DNA of 64,000 nt from G963668605 sp963668605 (GTDB lineage Bacteria > Acidobacteriota > Terriglobia > Bryobacterales > Bryobacteraceae): the NCBI GenBank assembly GCA_963668605.1, contig OY764903.1, positions 3,472,001-3,536,000 on the forward strand. Reading direction: 5' to 3'. The notes under the pieces are model-generated. The model was not told where the DNA came from, did not search any database, and saw only the letters and a program-made list of their open reading frames with translations. Below, one piece after another: positions 1 through 9,048 of the stretch; position 1 is the first letter of the stretch; each line of letters starts with the position of its first letter. Position numbers and translations under genes: made by a program.

Positions 1-117
1 CAATCGGCACATTCCTACCGCGTGCCGGAGGTGATCGCCTTACCCATTGTAGATGGAGCCGTATCATACTTGGAATGGTTGGCAAAAGAGACTCGCGAGC
101 CGGACGAAGAATACTAA
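1..117 (+). CDS. cutA: CutA divalent-cation tolerance protein, C-terminal fragment
   Basis: The window opens inside a frame-1 reading frame that ends at TAA 115-117. Its last 38 residues contain HSYRVPEVIALPI followed by YLEWL, which matches the C-terminal signature of CutA proteins (HPYxxPEIIxxPI, then YLxWL). CutA is a small trimeric PII-like protein linked to copper tolerance. Only the last third of the usual ~105-residue protein is here; the start lies upstream of the window. The call rests on a short but characteristic motif. Confidence 0.7.
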   Translation, partial: QSAHSYRVPEVIALPIVDGAVSYLEWLAKETREPDEEY

Positions 118-138
118 AGTACGGGAAAGGGTGCCGCA

Positions 139-531
139 ATGGCTTCCCATATCAAGATCCTTGGCGTATTGAACATAGTGCTGGGAGCGCTCGGAATAGC
201 GATTGGACTCGGCGTCATGCTCCTGTTGGGCGGCATTGGCGCGGTCGTCGGCGCGGCGGACCGTTCAGGCGATGGAATCTTAGCGCTGCCGATTCTCGGT
301 GGGATCGGATTTTTTATCTTCGCAATCGTGCTCGTGCTCTCCGTGCCGGGCATCATCGCCGGAATCGGCCTGCTGAAGTTTCGTCCGTGGGCTCGCGTTC
401 TGGCGATTGTGATGTCCGCGCTCAACCTGTTGAACGTGCCGTTCGGCACCGCTATCGGCGTTTATGGATTGTGGGTGCTGTTATCGGTGGAGGGGCAGAG
501 GCTCTTCGAAGAGCGGCCCGCCGGCATTTAA
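139..531 (+). CDS. Small polytopic membrane protein of unknown function
   Basis: A 130-residue protein made almost entirely of hydrophobic stretches. I count about three to four membrane segments: residues ~6-40 (a long stretch that may be two), ~55-80 and ~87-115. The last ~15 residues are polar and probably cytosolic. The ATG at 139 has an AAGGG ribosome-binding sequence seven bases upstream. The stop is seven bases before the next gene, rmlD, so the two are probably co-transcribed. No catalytic motif is visible and I do not recognise a named family. Confidence 0.7.
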   Translation: MASHIKILGVLNIVLGALGIAIGLGVMLLLGGIGAVVGAADRSGDGILALPILGGIGFFIFAIVLVLSVPGIIAGIGLLKFRPWARVLAIVMSALNLLNVPFGTAIGVYGLWVLLSVEGQRLFEERPAGI

Positions 532-538
532 TTTTTAC

Positions 539-1387
539 ATGAATAACGTACTCATTCTTGGCGCCAAGGGCACCTTGGGCGGCCAACTCAGAAAGCTCTA
601 CCCGCAAGCGGTCGCCTGGGACCGCGAAGACGCCGACGTGACGAACTTCGCCGCTCTCGAAGAGAAGATCCGCGCGCTCGATCCGCTGCCCGAGGCGATC
701 CTCAATTGCGTGGCCTTCAACGACGTGGACGGCGCGGAAGAAAAGAAGAACGCCGCGGTGGCATTGAACACGGTGCTGCCGTGGAACCTGGCGGGACTGA
801 CGAACGCTCTCGAAATTCCACTGGTGCATTACAGCTCCAACTATGTGTTCGATGGCGTCGCGGGCGAATATGATGAGACGGCTGTGCCGAAGCCGATCTC
901 GTTTTACGGCAGGTCGAAGCAGCGCGGCGAGGCCGGAATCGTGAGCACGAATCCGCGCCACTACATCATCCGCACGGCTGTAATCTTTGGGCCGAAGGGC
1001 GAGAGCGAGCTATCAAAGAAAAGCTTCGTCGACCTCATGATCGAACTCGGCGCGAAGAGCGGCACCGTCAAGGCGGTCAACGACGAGATCAACAGCATCA
1101 CCTACGCGCCCGACCTGGCGGCAGGCACGCAGTTGTTGCTCGATGAGGCGCGTCCGTTCGGCATCTATCATGTAACGAACGCCGGCGGCACAAGCTGGTG
1201 CGGCTTCGCCGATGAGATCTTCCGCATCCTAGGTCGGGACGTCACGGTCGAGCCGGTACCGTCCACGACGTTCCCCCGCAAAGCCCGACGCCCGGCAAAA
1301 GCGATCTTGCGGAACACGAAACTGCCCTCGTTCCGCCCCTGGCAGGAGGCCCTGCGGGCCTTCCTGACCGCCGATCCCGAGGCGTGA
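539..1387 (+). CDS. rmlD: dTDP-4-dehydrorhamnose reductase (RmlD-type SDR)
   Basis: Predicted to reduce dTDP-4-dehydro-L-rhamnose to dTDP-L-rhamnose with NAD(P)H, the last step of dTDP-rhamnose synthesis for cell-surface polysaccharide. The 282-residue product has an N-terminal Rossmann glycine motif (G8, G11, G14 in LILGAKGTLG). It also has the extended-SDR catalytic pair Y123xxxK127 in SFYGRSK, preceded by the HYSSNYVFDG stretch typical of the family. The frame is open further upstream, but ATG 539 directly precedes the Rossmann strand and lies just after the preceding stop, so I chose it. The usual partners rmlA, rmlB and rmlC are not in the window. A related NAD-dependent epimerase/dehydratase is the alternative reading. 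Confidence 0.85.
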   Translation: MNNVLILGAKGTLGGQLRKLYPQAVAWDREDADVTNFAALEEKIRALDPLPEAILNCVAFNDVDGAEEKKNAAVALNTVLPWNLAGLTNALEIPLVHYSSNYVFDGVAGEYDETAVPKPISFYGRSKQRGEAGIVSTNPRHYIIRTAVIFGPKGESELSKKSFVDLMIELGAKSGTVKAVNDEINSITYAPDLAAGTQLLLDEARPFGIYHVTNAGGTSWCGFADEIFRILGRDVTVEPVPSTTFPRKARRPAKAILRNTKLPSFRPWQEALRAFLTADPEA

Positions 1388-1468
1388 GTCGCGAGAAAAT
1401 CCGGCGTTTATCGGCGCGGGAAGCCCTCGCGAAAAAGCCAGATTTAGCGGAAACGGACGTCTGACCAT

Positions 1469-1496
1469 TTGCAAAGGCGGCGAGCCGCACTATACT
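1469..1496 (+). promoter_or_regulatory. Putative sigma-70 promoter for the TonB-dependent receptor gene
   Basis: A TTGCAA -35 box at 1469-1474 and a TATACT -10 box at 1491-1496 are separated by 16 bases. They sit 30 bases upstream of ATG 1527 in the 139-base gap after rmlD. The spacing is one base short of the optimum. Identified by eye only. Confidence 0.45.
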
Positions 1497-1526
1497 TGCC
1501 TAAGGACAGGTGGAAGAATCTCGCTT

Positions 1527-4500
1527 ATGAAGTCTATTCAAATTCTCAGTTTGCTCATCGCCGCGGGTCTCGGCATGAGCGCTCAAACGCCATCGGCCAG
1601 CGTCGTCGGCAGAGTCACGGACGCTACGGGAGCTGTGATCCCCGGCGTCGCCATCAAGATCATGAGTTTGGATACGAATATCGCGCAGCAGGGCGCATCG
1701 AATTCAGTCGGGGACTTCACGATCCCGTATCTGAATCCCGGCCGCTACATGCTGGAGGCCACAGCCACGGGCTTCCGCACTTACAAACACACGGAATTCT
1801 CACTCTCGCTAGACCAGACGCTGCGCCTCGACATTTCGCTCGAGATCGGCTCGGCCGCCGAGAGCGTGACGGTGACGGACACGCCGCCCGTGCTGAACAC
1901 GGAAAGCGGCGCGCGCGGCGAGGTGACGACCAATGAGGAGATCGGGGAGATCCCGCTGGACGGCCGCAACTTTGCAGACCTGGCGTATCTCACCGGCGGC
2001 GTCATTCCGAAAGGCGACGGCGGCGACGGCGCGTATGCGGTCAACGGAGCGCGGGCCGACAACTTCGGTTTCGTCATTGACGGCGTGGAGAACACGCAGA
2101 GGCGCAACACCGGCGCTATGATCAGCCCGCCGATCGAAGGCGTGCAGGAATTCAAGCTGATCACCTCAGGTTTCTCTGCCGAGTACGGCAAGTACGCGGG
2201 CGGGGTGCTGAGCGTCGTGACCAAGAGTGGAGCCAACCGCGTGCGCGGTTCTTTCTATGAGTTTATGCGCAACGACGTGCTCGACGCGCGCGGCTTTTTC
2301 GATGTCGAGAAATCGAAACTGCGCCGCAACCAGTTCGGCGCCACCGTCGCGGGTCCAATCTATCTGCCCAAGTTGTACGACGGGCGCAATCGAACGTTTT
2401 TCATGGTGAGCTGGGATTCGCTGCGCGTCGTGGACGGGAAGACGCAGCGTGGTATCACTCCGACTCCCGCGATGCTTAGGGGCGACTTCAGTCTGGCCGC
2501 GGATGCGTTCGGCAGGCCGATCAAGCTGACCGACCCGCTGGCCAAAGCCCCGTTCCCCAACAACCAGATCCCCTCGAGCCGGTTCGACCCGGTCGCCGTA
2601 AAACTGGCCGCCTACTATCCGGCGCCCAACATCACAGGTTCGGTAAATAACTTCATCGCCCAAGGCAACGGTACGACGAGCAGCAACAATTTCAACATCA
2701 AGGTGGACCACCAGATCACGACGAACGACCGCCTGACCACAAGTGTGTTCTGGAAGCCCACCAGTAGCTGGGATCCGGTTGCGAGTTCGCGTTCGCCATT
2801 GCCAATTTTCGGGTCGGGTAATAACACATTCGATCTGCTCTCCTACGTTCGATATCTGCGCACCATCACGCCGGCGATGTTTCTGGACGTGAAGGCATCG
2901 TTCTCGCGCAAAACCAACAATCAGCGCTGGCCCTACGGCAACGACAAGGACTGGGCGGGCGAAGTGGGCTTCGTGGGCGGCACCACCAACCCAATCTCAC
3001 GCGGACTCCCGCAGCTAACGGCCAGCGGCTATATCCTGCTGGGGCCCGCCTACGATCTTCCCAAGCTATGGGCCTACAACAACTATCAATACGCGGCGGC
3101 GCTGACCTGGATCCGCGGAAAGCACAGCCTCAAGTACGGCGCGGATTTTCTGCGCACTCAGTATTTTTCACGCCAGTACGGCGACACGCGCGGACGCCTG
3201 ACCTTCCTCGGCCGCAACACCGGCGAGCCGATGGCCGACCTGCTCCTGGGTTGGCCGAGCAGCACCTCGCGCCAGTTGGACGGGGCCGGGCCGTATCATC
3301 TGCTTTCGAACTACTCCGGTTATGTGCAGGACGACTACAAGATATCGGCCACGCTGACGCTGAACGTCGGGCTGCGCTATGAACTGATGAAGCCGCCGCG
3401 CGAAAAATTCGGCGCATGGTCGATGTTCGTCCCCGACCTTGGCAAGCAGGTCATCTCCGGCATGGGCACGTTGACACCCGCCGAGTTCGAAGCGCGCATC
3501 AACGCATCGACCGCCAAGGCATACATCACCATGGCCTCGGACGCCGGTCTGCCGCCGACGATCACCAAGACGGACTACACCAACTTCGCGCCGCGCTTCG
3601 GCTTCGCGTGGCGGCCGTTTGGCGGCGCGAGAACCGTGCTGCGCGGCGGCTATGGCATTTTCTATGGCAGCAGTTCGTTGTACCGCATGGACGAGTACAG
3701 CGACACGTATCCATTCTCGATTAACGAGTCTTATAGCGCAGTCACGGCCAACCCGCTGGCGTTGACGGTGTCGGATCCGTACCCGGCGGCCCGGCGCAGC
3801 GTGGGCGGCGTGACCAGCACCAGCGGTGGACCAACGAACCCGAAGTCACAGTACCTGCAGTCGTACAACCTGACCGTCGAACGTGAAATCGGGCGCGGCA
3901 CGGTTATCGAACTCGGCTACGCCGGCTCGAAGGGCACGCACCTGCAAAGGCGCTACGACCTGAATCAGCCGGGACGCGAACAGGCGCTGCGGGGCGTGCG
4001 GCCCTATGCCGGTTTCAACACCATCAACATCATCTCCGACGGCTCGAACTCGATCTACAACTCAGGAGCAGTCACGCTGCGCCGTCGCTTTAGCAAGCAA
4101 CTATTCGTGCGCGCGGCGTACACCTACGCCAAGTCGATCGACGAGAGTTCCAACACCGGCGGAACCATCCAGTACAACTTTGCCAACGCGCAGGACTCGC
4201 GGAACCTGAAGGGCGAGCGTGGGCGCAGCGACTTCGACATCGGACACTCGTTCGCCGGTAGTTTCATCTGGTCGCCAGGCTTTTCGAGAAACATCGTGCT
4301 GCGCGATTGGCAGATCTCCGGCACAAGCACGATCTACACGGGACCGCCGTTCACGCCGAAGGTGGCGAACTTCAACTATACGAATGGCGAGGCCAGCCGT
4401 CCGGACCGTATCGGCAAAGGCACAGTGGAGAACCCCAACATCGATCAGTGGTTCGACCGCACCATGTTTCCCGTGGTGCCACTCGGCGCCTATCGATTCG

Positions 4501-4739
4501 GCAGCTCAGGGCGGAATATCCTGGACGGACCGGGAACGTTCGTCGTCAACATGTCGGTCTCGCGGCGCATCCGCTTCGCCGAGTCCAGGGCGCTACAACT
4601 CCGGGTGGAGTCGTTCAACATGCCCAATCGCCCGAACTTCAATTTGCCGGAGAACCGCGTCGACATCATCAGCGGCGGCACAATCTCGCGGGCGAAGAAC
4701 AACCGCAACTTCCAGTTGGGCGCCCGATTCGAATTCTAG
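1527..4739 (+). CDS. Oar-like TonB-dependent receptor with carboxypeptidase-regulatory-like domain
   Basis: An outer-membrane beta-barrel protein of 1070 residues, probably for TonB-driven uptake of an unknown ligand. Residues 1-20 are a signal peptide ending in SAQ. Residues ~25-110 form a CarboxypepD_reg-like beta-sandwich (VVGRVTDATGAVIPGV, then a GDFTIPYLNPGRY turn). Residues ~120-240 are the plug, with IPLDGRNFADL, VNGARADNFGFVIDGV and SAEYGKYAGGVLSVVTKSG. The remainder is barrel and ends in FQLGARFEF, with the C-terminal phenylalanine expected for outer-membrane insertion. This architecture is greatly expanded in Acidobacteriota. The gene stands alone with its own likely promoter, and nothing nearby reveals the substrate. 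Confidence 0.9.
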   Translation: MKSIQILSLLIAAGLGMSAQTPSASVVGRVTDATGAVIPGVAIKIMSLDTNIAQQGASNSVGDFTIPYLNPGRYMLEATATGFRTYKHTEFSLSLDQTLRLDISLEIGSAAESVTVTDTPPVLNTESGARGEVTTNEEIGEIPLDGRNFADLAYLTGGVIPKGDGGDGAYAVNGARADNFGFVIDGVENTQRRNTGAMISPPIEGVQEFKLITSGFSAEYGKYAGGVLSVVTKSGANRVRGSFYEFMRNDVLDARGFFDVEKSKLRRNQFGATVAGPIYLPKLYDGRNRTFFMVSWDSLRVVDGKTQRGITPTPAMLRGDFSLAADAFGRPIKLTDPLAKAPFPNNQIPSSRFDPVAVKLAAYYPAPNITGSVNNFIAQGNGTTSSNNFNIKVDHQITTNDRLTTSVFWKPTSSWDPVASSRSPLPIFGSGNNTFDLLSYVRYLRTITPAMFLDVKASFSRKTNNQRWPYGNDKDWAGEVGFVGGTTNPISRGLPQLTASGYILLGPAYDLPKLWAYNNYQYAAALTWIRGKHSLKYGADFLRTQYFSRQYGDTRGRLTFLGRNTGEPMADLLLGWPSSTSRQLDGAGPYHLLSNYSGYVQDDYKISATLTLNVGLRYELMKPPREKFGAWSMFVPDLGKQVISGMGTLTPAEFEARINASTAKAYITMASDAGLPPTITKTDYTNFAPRFGFAWRPFGGARTVLRGGYGIFYGSSSLYRMDEYSDTYPFSINESYSAVTANPLALTVSDPYPAARRSVGGVTSTSGGPTNPKSQYLQSYNLTVEREIGRGTVIELGYAGSKGTHLQRRYDLNQPGREQALRGVRPYAGFNTINIISDGSNSIYNSGAVTLRRRFSKQLFVRAAYTYAKSIDESSNTGGTIQYNFANAQDSRNLKGERGRSDFDIGHSFAGSFIWSPGFSRNIVLRDWQISGTSTIYTGPPFTPKVANFNYTNGEASRPDRIGKGTVENPNIDQWFDRTMFPVVPLGAYRFGSSGRNILDGPGTFVVNMSVSRRIRFAESRALQLRVESFNMPNRPNFNLPENRVDIISGGTISRAKNNRNFQLGARFEF

Positions 4740-4793
4740 CGATCCATTAAGAAACGTTAAATACGACCAAGGCGTCCGAATGGTATCTTTTGA

Positions 4794-6821
4794 ATGGAAC
4801 CATTCATGCTGCTGTACGCCTACACCATATTCACCAGCGCTTTCCTGCTGTTCCTGATTCAGCCCGTGATCGCGAAGATGATTCTGCCGTGGTTCGGCGG
4901 TTCGGCTTCGGTCTGGACCACGTGCATGTTGTTCTTCCAGTGCGTTCTGCTGCTAGGTTATCTGTATTCGCATTGGTCCATTCGCACGCTGAAGCCTAAG
5001 ATGCAACTGGCAGTGCATGCGACACTGCTCGCCTTGAGCCTTGCGATTCTACCGATCACGCCGAGCCTGGCCTGGAAGCCAAGCGGCGCCGAAGATCCCA
5101 CCTTTCGCATCTGGGGCCTGCTGGCCGCTTGCGTGGGCCTGCCGTATTTCCTGCTCTCCACGACCGGGCCTCTGATCCAAGCCTGGTATGCACGCACGCA
5201 TCGGACGGCGGCGCCCTACCGCCTGTTTGCACTCTCGAACTTCGCTTCGATGCTGGCGCTGGTGGGCTATCCCATCCTGGTGGAACCGTTTGTGGTTTCG
5301 CGCGCGCAGTCGATTGCCTGGTCCGTGGGCTATGCGTTCTTCACACTGCTGTGCGCAGGCGCGGCCTGGCACGCCTCGCGTGTCGAGACCGCTCCTGCCG
5401 AGCCGGACGCCACTGAAGAACCCGAAGCGATTGAACGGCCCCGCTGGACGACGCTGCTCTCGTGGATCGCGCTGCCGGCCTGTGCGTCGCTGCTGCTGCT
5501 GGCGGTGACGAACCACATGTGCCAGGACGTCGCCTCGGTCCCGTTCCTGTGGGTGCTGCCGCTGACGCTCTATCTGGTGAGCTTCATCCTGTCCTTTGAC
5601 CGCGACGGCTGGTACAGCCAGCGAATCTATGAATGGCTGGTGGCCGCGGCGTTGGGCGGCATGTGCTACATGCTGTACCGGACTCCATCGAAGCTTTCAC
5701 TGACTTACGCGGTGCTGGCTCTTTCGGCCGGTCTGTTTATCTGCTGCATGTTCTGCCACGGCGAGGTGGCGCGCAGAAGGCCGCATGCCCGGCACCTGAC
5801 GTTGTTCTACCTGATGATCTCACTCGGCGGCGCGCTGGGATCGACGTTCGTCGCGCTGATCGCACCGCGTATCTTCAGCACGTACTACGAGTACCCGATC
5901 GGCCTTGCGCTTTGCGGCCTGCTCGCTCTGATGGTCTTCCGGCGCAACACGACGCTGTATTACTGCTGGGCGGCGGCCGCGATTCTAATGTGCGTCTTTA
6001 TAGTGCGGGAAGCCCGCTCCGCGGCCTCGGGAAACCGCATCATGGTGCGCAACTTCTATGGCACGCTCAAGGTCGCCGACGATAGCGGCGATGGCGAATC
6101 CGGTTCGGTGCGCAAGTTGCTGCACGGCGCGATCAACCACGGTGAGCAGTACCTCGAACCCGACCTCAAGGATCGTCCGACAACTTACTACGGCATGCAA
6201 TCCGGCGTTGGTCTGGCGCTTCTGCACAACCGGCACTCGGCCCAGCGCGTCGGGGTGATCGGACTGGGGACGGGGACGTTGGCCGCCTACGCGCAGCAAG
6301 GTGACTATTACCGGATTTACGAGATCAATCCGCTGGTCATCCAACTGGCAAAGACCGAGTTCACGTACCTTCGCGATTCCAAGGCACAGCTCGATCTCGT
6401 GCTGGGTGACGCCCGGCTATCTTTGGAGCGCGAGACACCGCAGCGCTTCGACGTGCTGGTGGTGGATGCGTTCTCGGGCGACTCGATCCCCGTCCATCTA
6501 ATGACTCGCGAGGCATTCCAGTTATATCTACGGCATCTGCGGCCCGATGGGGTACTTGCCGTGCATATCAGCAACCGCTACCTCGATTTGAAACCGGTCG
6601 TCAAGAGACTGGCCGACAACTTCGGCTTGAGCGCCATGCTGGTGGACACGGACGATGACGACGCCAACGAGATCTTCGGCTCCACCTGGATCCTGGTGAC
6701 GGCCAACCAGGGATTCCTGAACATTCCGGTGGTCAAGGAAGCGGCGCTGCCGATCGACGAGACAAAGAACCAGCGGCTCTGGACCGACGACTATAGCAAC
6801 CTGTTCCAGATCCTGAAGTAG
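4794..6821 (+). CDS. Polytopic membrane protein fused to spermidine-synthase-like domain
   Basis: A 675-residue two-part protein. The first ~400 residues contain about ten to twelve hydrophobic segments, beginning YTIFTSAFLLFLIQPVIAK. The last ~250 residues form a Rossmann methyltransferase-fold domain like spermidine synthases: VGVIGLGTGTLAAY near residue 485, an acidic strand end YRIYEINP, LVLGDARL, and the DVLVVDAFSGDSIP loop. This fused architecture is widespread in bacteria and usually lacks a demonstrated aminopropyltransferase activity, so the substrate is unknown. There is no strong ribosome-binding site before ATG 4794. No polyamine-pathway gene is adjacent, which argues against assuming spermidine synthesis. 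Confidence 0.8.
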   Translation: MEPFMLLYAYTIFTSAFLLFLIQPVIAKMILPWFGGSASVWTTCMLFFQCVLLLGYLYSHWSIRTLKPKMQLAVHATLLALSLAILPITPSLAWKPSGAEDPTFRIWGLLAACVGLPYFLLSTTGPLIQAWYARTHRTAAPYRLFALSNFASMLALVGYPILVEPFVVSRAQSIAWSVGYAFFTLLCAGAAWHASRVETAPAEPDATEEPEAIERPRWTTLLSWIALPACASLLLLAVTNHMCQDVASVPFLWVLPLTLYLVSFILSFDRDGWYSQRIYEWLVAAALGGMCYMLYRTPSKLSLTYAVLALSAGLFICCMFCHGEVARRRPHARHLTLFYLMISLGGALGSTFVALIAPRIFSTYYEYPIGLALCGLLALMVFRRNTTLYYCWAAAAILMCVFIVREARSAASGNRIMVRNFYGTLKVADDSGDGESGSVRKLLHGAINHGEQYLEPDLKDRPTTYYGMQSGVGLALLHNRHSAQRVGVIGLGTGTLAAYAQQGDYYRIYEINPLVIQLAKTEFTYLRDSKAQLDLVLGDARLSLERETPQRFDVLVVDAFSGDSIPVHLMTREAFQLYLRHLRPDGVLAVHISNRYLDLKPVVKRLADNFGLSAMLVDTDDDDANEIFGSTWILVTANQGFLNIPVVKEAALPIDETKNQRLWTDDYSNLFQILK

Positions 6822-6827
6822 CGGCGG

Positions 6828-7655
6828 CTACCTCATCAGCCCGCGCAGATAGGCAAGATTGCGGCGTAAGTCGCTTTCCATCGATCCCGAGGGTGCGTTC
6901 GTCTCCAGATTGGCGTAGCCCTGGAAGCCGATTTCGCCTACAGCCTTAAGGACAGCCGGGAAATCAACCTTACCCTCGCCCAGATAGCCTTTGTCCTTGA
7001 AGTGGAACTGGCAGATGCGCTCCTTGCCCAACATGCGGATCTCCTGCGCGGCATCGACACCCACAACGTTCGTCGAGTTGCCCACATCGTAGTAGATCCG
7101 GAACGCCTTCGACGCAACACGGTCCATGGCGCGCGCGTTGTCCTCCGCGTTCAGGATATTCTCAAAACCGAGAATCACGCCCGCCTGTTCCGCCTCCTGA
7201 GCGAGGTCCTTGAAAACATCGGCGACATAATCCAACTCAGTACGGTTGGCGACGGCGCACTTGCCGAAGAAGACCGTCATCAGGATACCGGCCTTCAGGT
7301 TCTTCGTGATTGCGATGCCGCGCCGCACCCACTCGCGCGCTTGCGGGTCGTCCTTCAAACAATTCGCGTGCAGAATGTCGATGTAGGTCGCATCGATCGG
7401 CAGGTTGTGCTTGCGCGATTCGGCGAGATAACGCGCCTGCAATTCGCGATCTTCGAGCGGAAGCATGCCGTTCGCGGCCCGGCCGAGCGTCACCTGCAAG
7501 CCTTTGCAGCCCATCGACTTTGCCAGCGCCACGGCTTCGGGCTTGCCGCTGAGTTTCAGGACGCCGTCCATGACGCCGATCTTGAGCCCCGCGGGCTTGG
7601 CGCCGAACAGCGGCGTGGCCAAACCCGCGGCCAGGAACTCCCGTCTTGAAGACAT
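6828..7655 (-). CDS. Sugar phosphate isomerase/epimerase-like TIM barrel, exported
   Basis: A 275-residue protein of the xylose-isomerase-like TIM-barrel superfamily (AP endonuclease family 2 fold). Residues 1-19 carry SRREFLAAG, a twin-arginine-type signal, which suggests a periplasmic enzyme. Barrel features include LGFENILNAEDNA, YYDVGNSTN and CQFHFKDKGYLGEGKVDF, which carry the Glu, Asp and His residues that usually bind a divalent metal. It lies 12 bases downstream of the DUF1080 gene on the same strand, so the two are probably co-transcribed. That pairing is common in Acidobacteriota and planctomycetes and suggests sugar or keto-sugar catabolism. The exact substrate cannot be read from the sequence. 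Confidence 0.8.
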   Translation of the reverse strand: MSSRREFLAAGLATPLFGAKPAGLKIGVMDGVLKLSGKPEAVALAKSMGCKGLQVTLGRAANGMLPLEDRELQARYLAESRKHNLPIDATYIDILHANCLKDDPQAREWVRRGIAITKNLKAGILMTVFFGKCAVANRTELDYVADVFKDLAQEAEQAGVILGFENILNAEDNARAMDRVASKAFRIYYDVGNSTNVVGVDAAQEIRMLGKERICQFHFKDKGYLGEGKVDFPAVLKAVGEIGFQGYANLETNAPSGSMESDLRRNLAYLRGLMR

Positions 7656-7667
7656 CTCGAAAGCTCC

Positions 7668-8882
7668 TCAGTTCTTCCCGGCGGGAACCAGGATCGCGAT
7701 GTCCTTGAACCAGACTTCCGTGTCGCGTTTGCTGCCGTGAGCCTGCACGGCGATGTGGCCCTCCGTGCGTCCCTGCGCATCGTTCGGCAGGTCGACAGTC
7801 TTGACCCCATTGACATGGAAGACGATGCGGTGGCCGTGCAGGGACGCCTCCATCAAGTTCCAATCGTCCTTCTTGACCGCGGCGTTGTCTTCCGGTCCAA
7901 CGACCCAGTTGCGTCCGCCGACCTCCCAGAATCCGCCCGTGCGCTTGGCTTCATCGAGCTCGACTTCGTAGCCCGCGTGGGATGTCTTCTCGGAACGCAG
8001 GAAAAAACCGCTATTGCCCTTGACGATCTTGAAACGCACGCGGGCCGTGACGTCTTTGTACGAAGCATCGCTGACGAGGAAGCCAATGCGCGCATCAGTG
8101 GCAACGCTCTTGCCGCGGATGGCGCCGTTCTCGATCGTCCATTCGCCGCCGCCGGCTTTGCTCCAGCCGTTGAGCGTCTTGCCGTCCCAAAGCGGCTTCC
8201 AGACGTGCTTCCCTAAATCCTGGATGCGTAGGTTCTTCCAGGCGACATGCAGCGGCTTTTCGCTCTTGACGGTATGCACCTGCAAGCCGATGAAACCCGT
8301 CTGGTCGAGCGAATCGACAACATCAGCACAGGGAACGCCGTTCACCCAGACCTTCATGCTGTCGCCCATTGCGACAACGCGATAGTGGTTCCACTGGTTG
8401 TCCTTGAACGCCTTGCTCGCCGCCGGGTCGGAGGAGATATTGTGCAGCCAGCCGCGCCGCGCTTCGTCATAGATCCCACCGGATGAGCCGCTCGCTTCGT
8501 TAGCGGTCTCCACCTGATAGCCATAGACGCGGCCTTTGGGCTGCTTGCGTTCGACAAAAGTCTTGCCGTTGAAGATGGTCACGGTCTTTTCTTCGTCGTA
8601 GCGGTGAGCGCGGAACTGCACGCCGGAGTTGAGAGCCGGGTCGGTCTTGGTATCGTATTCGAGCACGAAATCGCCGTACTCTTTCTTCGTGCATAGAAAG
8701 CTGTTCGGGCTACCATCGGCCGTAGTTCCGACAATCGTCCCGTTCTCGACGGTGTACTTTGCGAAGCCGTTGCAGACTTCAAAGCCATTTAGCGTCTTGC
8801 CGTCAAACAGTGGAACGAAACCCTTATCGGCGCCGGCCAGCATGGCACAGGCAAAAAGTCCAATCGAGAGAACGCGGGTCAT
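7668..8882 (-). CDS. Secreted double DUF1080 protein (3-keto-glycoside hydrolase-like)
   Basis: A 404-residue secreted protein with a signal peptide (MTRVLSIGLFACAMLAGA). It has two tandem DUF1080 jelly-roll domains, residues ~22-215 and ~225-400. Each opens with the family hallmark: FVPLFDGKTLNGFEVCNG in the first and WKPLWDGKTLNGWSKAGGG in the second. DUF1080 proteins are concanavalin-like folds, and some members act on 3-keto-disaccharides. The start ATG at 8882 has AAGGAG six bases upstream. It is the first gene of a probable two-gene unit with the TIM-barrel protein downstream. Glycan specificity is unknown. Confidence 0.85.
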   Translation of the reverse strand: MTRVLSIGLFACAMLAGADKGFVPLFDGKTLNGFEVCNGFAKYTVENGTIVGTTADGSPNSFLCTKKEYGDFVLEYDTKTDPALNSGVQFRAHRYDEEKTVTIFNGKTFVERKQPKGRVYGYQVETANEASGSSGGIYDEARRGWLHNISSDPAASKAFKDNQWNHYRVVAMGDSMKVWVNGVPCADVVDSLDQTGFIGLQVHTVKSEKPLHVAWKNLRIQDLGKHVWKPLWDGKTLNGWSKAGGGEWTIENGAIRGKSVATDARIGFLVSDASYKDVTARVRFKIVKGNSGFFLRSEKTSHAGYEVELDEAKRTGGFWEVGGRNWVVGPEDNAAVKKDDWNLMEASLHGHRIVFHVNGVKTVDLPNDAQGRTEGHIAVQAHGSKRDTEVWFKDIAILVPAGKN

Positions 8883-9048
8883 ACAATCTCCTTAAAATGA
8901 AAACGTCCCCCACATGGTAGCCGATCGCACCTCAGTTTGTGAAAGGGGCTGTGAGGAATAGACTCGATGCACCTCAACCCGGCAACCGTTGCGGTGTTCC
9001 CTGCCGGCAATCTGAAAACACCAACGCTGTCTGCGCGACTGCGGGCGA

